Assembly: GCF_046630445.1 (NCBI RefSeq)
Contig: NC_092335.1
Coordinates: 310,234,501-310,298,500 of the forward strand
Source of the DNA: Rutidosis leptorrhynchoides
Taxonomy: Eukaryota > Streptophyta > Magnoliopsida > Asterales > Asteraceae
Reading direction: 5' to 3'
DNA length: 64,000 bases
In this document: in pieces, positions 56,067-64,000 of the stretch
How the letters are laid out: each line of letters begins with the position of its first letter
Numbering within the stretch: position 1 is the stretch's first letter
The notes under the pieces: model-generated
Told to the model about the DNA's origin: nothing
Database searches by the model: none
The model's input: only the letters and a program-made list of their open reading frames with translations
Position numbers and translations under genes: made by a program

Positions 56067-56740
56067 ATGGAAGAAGTTACTCAAGCGAACATACTCGAAA
56101 CTCTTCCACAAGATATGCTTGTGGAAATTTTTCTCGAGTTGACCAGGATTCATCCGAGCACTTGTTCATACTCAAGTTGGTTTGCAAAAGCTTTTTGAAG
56201 CTTTCTGACGATCCTTTAGTTTGTAAAAGAATGTCTTTAGATAGGTAGGATCTCGTACCTTTGAGAAACCCTATAATAGATCATATTATCTGACATTGTT
56301 ATTTTTTTGGAAACCCTAATGCGATTTTTCGCAGGGGTTTGATAAATCATTTTGATAAATCTTACACAGAGTTAGGGCTTCGTCTTTTAGAAGAAGCTGC
56401 GAATAGCCAAATTATAGAGGGGGTTTATGTTTATGGTTTGATCATGTTTGCCTCTCACCAAATAGAAGCAAAACATGTCGGATTACAAGTTTTGAATAAA
56501 ACATTCCCACCAGTGCCGGACTTGGTGGTTGCGGTGAGACCCAATGTTTTTCATTTGTTGCATGAATTTTGGTTACATAACTACCGTCCTTTTAATGACT
56601 TGCCAATGCGTTGCCCTATCTTCAGCCACAAGGGTTATTTTCCATACATCTTAGTGAATGGGATTGAAATGAGGATAACTTAATGCATGTCGTGTTTTTG
56701 GGCCTATGAGTTGGGTGTTTTTGCATACTGATTTGGGTAT
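56067..56740 (+). pseudogene. F-box protein pseudogene, copy 2
   Basis: ATG 56067. The F-box core LPQDMLVEIFLELTRI is present, then a frameshift near 56150-56200. The downstream half is open at 56339-56683 (LGLRLLEEAANSQIIEGVYVYGLIMFASHQIEAKH in pieces, FPPVPDLVVAVRPNVF), ending with a CMSCFWAYELGVFAY-type block after a stop. It is collinear with copy 1, including about 300 bp upstream, so the two arose by tandem duplication. Copy 2 keeps the C-terminal half better and copy 1 the F-box half better. Confidence 0.65.
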
Positions 56741-57667
56741 CTTACCTGGTGAATGTAAATATTAGTAGAAAAGAAAAAATAATTTTATGTTAGTATTTTT
56801 TAGATTTTGTATAAATATTACACAGTTAATTAATGTAAATATTAGTAGTAATTTCTATTATCATATATATGATCAGTTGATTGCTTCCATTTTTCCTTCG
56901 TATTATGTGGATTGTGATGTTATTTATATTGCTATATCTAACATGACTATTGTCTATGTTAACAAAAGAAAAATAAAGGCTAAATTGTTTTTGTTTATTG
57001 AGTGCTTTTTGACAGTTATTTCAAACTAATTAAGTGCCTTTGAATCTTACAAGAGTCATATAAGAGGAAAATAGCCTCTAATAAAACTAATAACACAAAA
57101 GAGAACACCCAAAGAGGTGATTCCTTGTTAACGTCTGTTTTTGACTAGCTGCTCTTTTAGCCGTTGTATGTTGGTATGCAGTTTGCTGTTGACTTGTTGT
57201 TGCTTAAAACTGTCACCATTAGTCCCTTTCTATACTTGAATATGATGGAGAACACTTTCTTCCTATCCAAACTTTAACTACCTTAAAAGGAAGAATTCCA
57301 TTTGTTTTGTTTGTTTATGTTATGTCTACTATAGTAATACAACATATTTTATTTTCTTAAATGCATAATTCAAATTTGTGTTGGTAATTCTATCTAAAGT
57401 AAATGAGAAAATGGGTAGTATTCAATTCGCATCATTGATCATTAACTAACATCATCAAATACATCATTAAATACGGGTGAGTTACTTTTCTGTAATGGTT
57501 GGGTGAGTTACTTTGCAATGTAAACTAAATGTACAATGAATACACATTGAAAGTATCGCAAACCTTTCTTTGTTCATCTTGTTGTAACCAATTTCTGCAC
57601 TAATTGTCAACATTGAAACACATAATTTGAAGCCAAAATACATTAGAACAAGAACAGTCACATACAT
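56741..57667. other. Intergenic, nothing recognised
   Basis: AT-rich sequence without supported genes. The short frames here have no recognisable content. Confidence 0.5.
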
Positions 57668-58095
57668 TCATCTAACTATCAAAATAGCAACTACTACACA
57701 TAAGACAACCACAATTGCTATCATAGCTAAAAACAACTTATCATAAACTTCCAGCTTTATTTTGAAAATCGCTAATCCTTTTGTGAGTTTCGAATCTTCA
57801 ACATCATGAATTCGAGGGTTCAATTTCTTAGTTTGCAAATGCATTTTGTATAACAAATGTTTGTAATGTTGGTTTGGAAGCTCATCATCATGAAACATAA
57901 AAAATTTACACTTTTTTTTGTTTATCCTGCCAAAGAAACAATCAATTGGGGAAAAAAATTAAAAACTTAAAATTAGGGCAAATTGAGCACTTACATATAT
58001 TAGAAACCCGACGAATCTTCTTCCCGGGTTTGGTGGAATCCATGCAATTGCATCAAATATTGGGTAAACACAATCACACTATTTTCTTCCTGGCA
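57668..58095 (-). pseudogene. GRF-type zinc-finger protein remnant with C-terminal membrane helix
   Basis: An upstream block (about 58050-57995) reads AWIPPNPGRRFVGF, close to the GRF finger signature W-P-NPGRRF. After an intron-like gap with GTAAGT (57994) and TTGGCAG (57927), a second block gives KKCKFFMFHDDELPNQHYK, the usual second half of the motif. It then runs to a C-terminal hydrophobic helix (LFLAMIAIVVVLCVVVAILIV) ending at 57668. The simple splice join does not keep frame and the first cysteine part is not seen, so it is probably broken. Confidence 0.45.
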
Positions 58096-58215
58096 TCAGA
58101 TTCATGTTGTTTGAAGAGTACGAATAAGCAGCCAAGATTTGAGACTTGTTAGGTAGGTTGAAAAAGTACGGAGTATATAAATAAAGATAACAAACCATGT
58201 TTTTTGGGCCAAACA

Positions 58216-60988
58216 TGAAATGTCCCGTTCATATTGATTATAAACGTTCCATATTAATTGATTTCGTCGCGAGGTTTTGACCTCTATATGAGACGTTTTT
58301 CAAAGACTGCATTCATTTTTAAAATAACCATAACCTTTATTTTATCGATAAAGGTTTAAAAAGTATTACGTAGATTATCAAATAATGATAATCTAAAATA
58401 TACCGTTTACACACGACCATTACATAATGGTTTACAATAAAAATATATTACATTGAAATAAGTTTCTTGAATACAGTTTTTACACAATATCATACAATCA
58501 TGGACTCCAAATCTTGTCCTTATTTTAGTATGCAACAGCGGAAGCTCTTAATAATCACCTGAGAATAAACATGCTTAAAACGTCAACAAAAATGTTGGTG
58601 ACTTATAGGTTTAACCTATATATTATCAAAACATAATAATAGACCACAAGATTTCATTTTTATAACACATCTCATATCAGGCATTTCACAAACTGCATAG
58701 AGATAAAAATCATTCATATGTTGAACACCTGGTAACCGACGATAACTTAATGCATAGAATATCCTCAAAATAGAACCTCTCGTATGTATAATAATCTCGA
58801 AGTACTAAACCATCCATAACTTGAATGGGGGTTGTTAAGCCCAATAGATCTATCTTTAGGATTCGCGTCAATTAGGGGCCATTTCCCTAATTCTTAGGTT
58901 GCCAAACTTGAAGGGCGATATTCGGTTTAATAATCCAACCATAGAATGTAGTTTCTCATACTGGTGTCTATTTTGTAAAACATTTATAAAACTGCATGTA
59001 TTCTCATCCCCAAAATATTAGATTTTAAAAAATGGGACTATAACTCACTTTCACAGATTTTTCCTTCGTCGAAAATAAGACTTGGCCACTGGTCGATTCA
59101 CGAACCTATAACAAATGTGTACATATATATCAAAGTATGATTGAAATATATTCACAACATTTTATTACGTTTTTATGATTTAAGTTTATTAAGTTAGCAG
59201 TCCTCGTTAGTAACCTACAACTAGTTGTCCACAGTTAGATTTACAGAAATAAATCAATATATATTATCTTGAATCAATCCACGACCCAGTGTATACACGT
59301 CTCAGGCTAGATCACAAATCAAAGTATATATATTTTTGGAATCAACCTCAACCCTGTATAGCGAACTCGAACATTACAGCATATAGAGTGTCTATGGTTG
59401 TTCCAAAAAATATATATAGATGGGTCGATATGATATGTCAAAACATTGTATACGTGTCTATGGTATCCCAAGATTACATAATATATGTTAGATTACATGT
59501 ATAATACAATATAAGTTAGCTAGGATATGACTAGTGTAGATTTGTTATAAAATTTTCGTAGCTACAACAAGTAAAATTTTCCAATTTTGTTTTACCCATA
59601 ATTTCTTCGTTTTAAATCAGTTTTGAGTGATTCAAGTTGCTATGTTTTCATAATGAACTATAATTTATGAAACTAAAAAGAAAAAGTATAATTTCATAGT
59701 CGAAAATACAGGTTACAAGTCATTTACTAAAGAGGTAGTCATTTCCGTCGAAAGAACGACATCTTGATGACCATTTTGAAAAACATACTTCCACTTTGTG
59801 TTTAACCATAATTTATGGATATAGTATCATGTTCATATGTAATATAATTTTTCCAGAAAACAAACTTCCAATTCAAAGATTAAGATTGTTTTTATTTTTC
59901 TAACCCAAAACAGCCCCCGGTTTCACTACGACGGCGTATGTCCGGTTTTACAGTGTTCTTCGTGTTTCCAGGTTTTAAATCATTAAGTTAGCTTATCATA
60001 TAGATATAGAACATGTGTTTAGTTGATTTTAAAAGTCAAGTTAGAAGGATTAACTTTGTTTGCGAACAATTTTAGAATTAACTAAACTATGTTCTAGTGA
60101 TTACAAGTTATAATCTTCGAATAAGATAGTTTTATATATATGAATCGAATGATGTTATGAACATCATTACTACCTCAAGTTTAGTAGGTAAACCTACTGG
60201 AAGTGACAAGAAATGATCTAGCTTCAAAGGATCTTGAATGGCTTGAAAGTTCTTGAAGTAGAATCATGACACGAAAACAAGTTCAAGTAAGATTTCTACT
60301 CGAATTAAGATTGTTATAGTTATAGAAATTGAATCAAAGCTTGAATATGAATTATACCTTGAATTAGAATGATAACCTATTATAAATAACAGAGGTTTCT
60401 TAATCTTAGATGATTACTTGGAATGGATTAGAAAGCTTGGAAGTAAGCGTTTATGAAGTGTTCTTGAGTAGTTGTTTTGTATGTTGATCTAGGTTAACTA
60501 GATTGAGCTAAATTATGAAGATAATGATGAAGAACACTTAGAACAATAAGAGAGGAATTGAGATAGAATAATTTGATGCATAAAAGTTGGAATGAAAATG
60601 TGTTTATGGTTGGTGAAGAAAAACGTGAATGAGCACTTGTGATATAGGCTCCATTAGTTTGTATTTTTGTTAGATATTTCATGCTAGATGTTAAATGATG
60701 GTTCCCACATGTTTAGGTGACTCACCAAGGCTGCTAAGAGCTGATCATTGAAGTATATATACCCATAGTATATACGTCTAGAGGTTGGGTATTGTACGAG
60801 TACGAATACGGATTGAATACGAGTAAATTGTGTTCACTGTAGCAAATAGTATTTTATTGTAGCAAAAAGTATTTTACTGTAGCAAATAGTATTTTACTGT
60901 AGCAAAGTGAAAATTTACTGTAGCAAATAGTGTTTTACTGTTGTAAATAGTGTTTTACTTGTACACCTATGATTTAATTGTATTTCTT

Positions 60989-61077
<89 letters not shown>

Positions 61078-61296
61078 AAAACTTACATCTTAAAAAAAAT
61101 AAAACGATTATATAATTATCACAAGTTATGACGTTCGTGAATCATCAAGTAAACTGGGTGGTCAATTGTCTACATGAAACTCATTCCAAATAATCAAGTC
61201 TTAACAAGTTTGATTGCTTAACATGTTGGAATCATTTAATCATGTAAATATAGTTTTCATTTAATATATAAACATGGAAAATTTCGGGTCACTACA
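58216..61296 (-). repeat. Tekay chromovirus 3' LTR, minus strand (3081 bp)
   Basis: The minus-strand start TGTAGTGACCCGAAATTTTCC is reached at 61296 and the end ACGGGACATTTCA at 58216. It lies directly downstream of the integrase-chromodomain ORF in element order. It contains (AT)n at 60991-61074, a tandem repeat at 60832-60960 and the variant hairpin at 58584-58597. If inserted normally, the left flank AAACA (58211-58215) is one target duplication copy. Confidence 0.85.
60832..60960. repeat. Tandem repeat around TACTGTAGCAAATAGTATTT
   Basis: About six imperfect units of 21-23 bp, inside the Tekay LTR. Confidence 0.8.
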
Positions 61297-61331
61297 GTAC
61301 CTACCCGTTAAATAAATTTCATCCCGAAATT

Positions 61332-61763
61332 TTAAGCTGTTGAAGGTGTTGACGCATCTTCTGGAAATAAGTGCGGGTATTTCAGCTTCATTTGATGTTC
61401 ACGCTCCCAGGTGAACTCAGGTCCTCTACGAGCATTCCATTGAACCTTAACGATTGGTATTTTATTTTGCTTAAGTCTTTTAACCTCACGATCCATTATT
61501 TCGATGGGTTCTTCAATGAATTGTAGTTTTTTGTTAATTGTAATCTCGTATAATGGAATGGTGAGATATTCTTTAGTAAAGCATTTCTTCAAATTTGAGA
61601 CGTGGAAGGTATAATGTACACCCGCGAGTTGTTGACGTAACTCAAGTTGGTAAGCTACTGGTCCGACACGATCAATAATCTTGAATGGTCTAATGTACCT
61701 CGGATTTAATTTCCCCCGTTTACCAAATCGAACAACGCCTTTCCAAGGTGAAACCTTAAGCAT
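61332..61763 (-). pseudogene. Tekay/Del pol C-terminus: integrase end and chromodomain
   Basis: Reads KVSPWKGVVRFGKRGKLNPR and YIRPFKIIDRVGPVAYQLEL (integrase C-terminal GPF/Y-type module), then a chromodomain-like segment with IEIMDREVKRLKQNKIPIVK and VQW-ARRGPEFTWERE, ending FPEDA. This identifies the Tekay/Del chromovirus class and so names the LTR family in this window. The visible part is unbroken. The rest of pol is cut off by the LTR inserted at 61766 (presumed target duplication CATGA, 61761-61765). The chromodomain of such elements is known to steer integration to heterochromatin. Confidence 0.88.
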
Positions 61764-61765
61764 GA

Positions 61766-62194
61766 TGTGACGACCCGGAAATTTCCGACCAAATTTAAAC
61801 TTAACCTTTATATGTTTCTGACACGATAAGCGGAATTTGTAATGTTGAATCTCAAAAAGTTTGGAACTACATTCATGTAATTAATTACCCTTTAACCGTG
61901 TTTGATGATTCACGAACAATTATGTGTATATAGATATGTATATATAATATATAATATTAACTGAAAACATTAACAAAGTATTAGATATATGATACTTTAC
62001 ATAAACATATTTGTTTCGATATATTTATCGACAGAATTAAGAGATAATATTAAATGATTGAATTATCAGATACATTATGATATAATTACGGGCCTATGTT
62101 ATGAGGTCCACTGTGATTTAAGAAATCTATTTATTTTGACAACTCATTACTTAACCAGTATGATAAAGATAACGATATTTATATTTTATTTTAT

Positions 62195-62268
<74 letters not shown>

Positions 62269-62629
62269 ACGATTTAAATTAATATTATATATATATTTAT
62301 ACGCGTATTATACGTACATAGTTTTATACTTTTACTATACTTTAACTTTACCTTTACTTTACTTTTACTTTACTTTAACTTTAATAATTCATACTTTAAT
62401 AATTCACTTTAATAATTCATAGTTTAATAATTCACTTTAATAATTCATACTTTAATAATTCACTTTAATAATTCATACTTTAATAATTCACTTTAATAAT
62501 TCACTTTAATAATTCATACTTTAATAATTCACTTTAATAATTCAAAAATCTATTATAAATAGAATTCAATAGATTTCATTATTTCATAGAAACTTGAAAA
62601 TATATTTCTCTAAACTCTCTCGATCGAAT

Positions 62630-62705
<76 letters not shown>

Positions 62706-64000
62706 CTTAGTACTATTTCAAGATATTATTAGTATACATAAAATACTACGACGGAGTTATATTCAGACGATTTCAAAATAAGTTTTCAAATGGGATATAG
62801 CTAAGGAAATTATGGGTTATAGCTATTAAGGTTATGGGTATTGATCGAGGGTATTGCTCGTGAGGTCAACCTAACGTTTATCATTTTCGTTGCGTCGACG
62901 TACTTTCCTGCAATATTGAATCACAATATTGATACGTGAGCATTCATATCTTATCTTTTATATATTAATAGTGTATCCCTGACTAGTGCTCGAGTATATA
63001 TGATTATGCATGTTTGTATGCTTAGTTTCGTCGTTAAATAGTTTATGATAAATCACAAATTTGATACATATGCTACTGAGATAAGTTATATGATATGCAT
63101 GTCGTTGAAAATCTGAAGAAAAAATTAATTACTTTTCATTTAGAAATCGTGTGATTTCGATGAACGGATTAAAAGATATGGTCAATTGAATTATCATTAA
63201 TTTTAATATTATTATTAAAACGATTATTATAACTGTTATCAGTTGATGTTATTACTAAAATTATCTTTATTACTAAAAATTAATATTTTTATTGAAACTA
63301 TCATTTTATTATTTTTATCATTATTATTATTATCAATATTATTTTATCAAATAAATATGCGTACAAAGATATTTTTACCACACGTAATGTAATTACATTA
63401 ATAATACATACCACTATATTTTTATGATATTAAGTGAATTTTATAAATTTAATTATTTGAGATATATAAAAGTATATTTTTATCATATATGAATTTTAAT
63501 ATAAATTTTTATTTATTAATAAATGACTTGTATTATTTAGTATAATAAGATCTGATAAATATATTTAAATATATAAAACTACTATATATAAGTTATATAA
63601 TAAACATGTATAGATTTTGGAAGTCATTTTGGGTCAAGTTGACTTTTGTTGACTTTTGCATGTCGGTCTCGAGCATTAGGATTGTGATACACTACGACTT
63701 GACCTAAATTGTTAGACAGATATTGACCAACATATAAATATATATACTTAATATAGGTTCGTGAATCCGAGACAAACACTGCACTTGTTCAGTGCCGTCA
63801 TATACATAATTGCTACGAAATACAGTATTGTGAGTTTCATTTGCTCCCTTTTTATATATATTTTTGGGCTGAGAATACATGCGCTGATTTATAAATGTTT
63901 TACGAAATAGGCACAAGTACTAAAACTAATTCTATATGGGTTTAAACTGGAAATATACCCTTAGCTTGGTAACATTAAACTACTTGTCTATGTACGGTAG
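61766..64000 (+). repeat. Tekay-type LTR (copy C), right end outside window
   Basis: Begins TGTGACGACCCGG at 61766 and runs to the window edge, collinear with 1-2021 over its last 1.7 kb. It contains (AT)n at 62198-62269 and 62633-62702 and a minisatellite at about 62383-62545. It is inserted into the minus-strand Tekay pol end. Whether it is a solo LTR or a full element cannot be seen. Confidence 0.85.

Overview
This is nuclear DNA of a flowering plant, probably an Asteraceae eudicot. It is AT-rich, full of (AT)n tracts, and made almost entirely of nested LTR retrotransposons and decayed DNA transposons. I see no intact ordinary host gene, no rRNA or tRNA gene and no CRISPR array. The family-level taxon is an inference from familiar-looking LTR lineages and cannot be proven without a search.

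Layout, left to right. (1) 1-2623: the right-hand part of a Tekay/Del-type LTR (call it B), inserted into an Athila-type Ty3/Gypsy element. (2) 2624-14970: that Athila-type element on the minus strand, with 5' LTR 12985-14970, tRNA-Asp-like primer site, gag-pol broken by one stop codon and one frameshift, a small zinc-knuckle ORF, and an env-like ORF that appears to be spliced over a 1.86-kb intron. (3) 14971-15566 and 30789-34160: two halves of another Tekay-type LTR (A), which received both the Athila element and a 15.2-kb Ty1/Copia element. (4) 15567-30788: the Copia element, Sirevirus-like, with 964/966-bp LTRs about 0.8% diverged and a perfect 5-bp target duplication TTATT. Its gag-pol carries seven premature stops and a frameshift, but 6.4 kb downstream of pol encodes a giant, mostly open third protein. 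(5) 34161-39874: a decayed minus-strand Transposase_24-like gene, a foldback element, a 439-bp Mutator-type MITE with a 9-bp target duplication, a tRNA-derived SINE with a 13-bp target duplication, and the start of a CACTA TNP2 transposase. (6) 39875-50287: a 10.4-kb non-autonomous Tekay-related element with 3.2-kb LTRs about 0.4% diverged, inserted into that TNP2 gene (target duplication TATAT). (7) 50288-53430: the rest of the TNP2 pseudogene. (8) 53431-58215: two tandem F-box pseudogenes, a 130-bp inverted repeat, and a GRF zinc-finger-like remnant. (9) 58216-61765: the 3' end of a minus-strand Tekay chromovirus (integrase C-terminus plus chromodomain, then a 3.1-kb LTR), cut by (10) 61766-64000: the left part of a plus-strand LTR of the same family as B.

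Inferred order of events: the CACTA and other DNA elements and LTR A are the older layers. Athila then inserted 57 bp inside LTR A and LTR B inserted into Athila. The Copia element and the 10.4-kb element are the youngest large insertions. The most notable features are the giant intron-containing third ORF of the Copia element with its phase-locked AGGGGGAG copies, and the spliced env-like gene of the Athila element.
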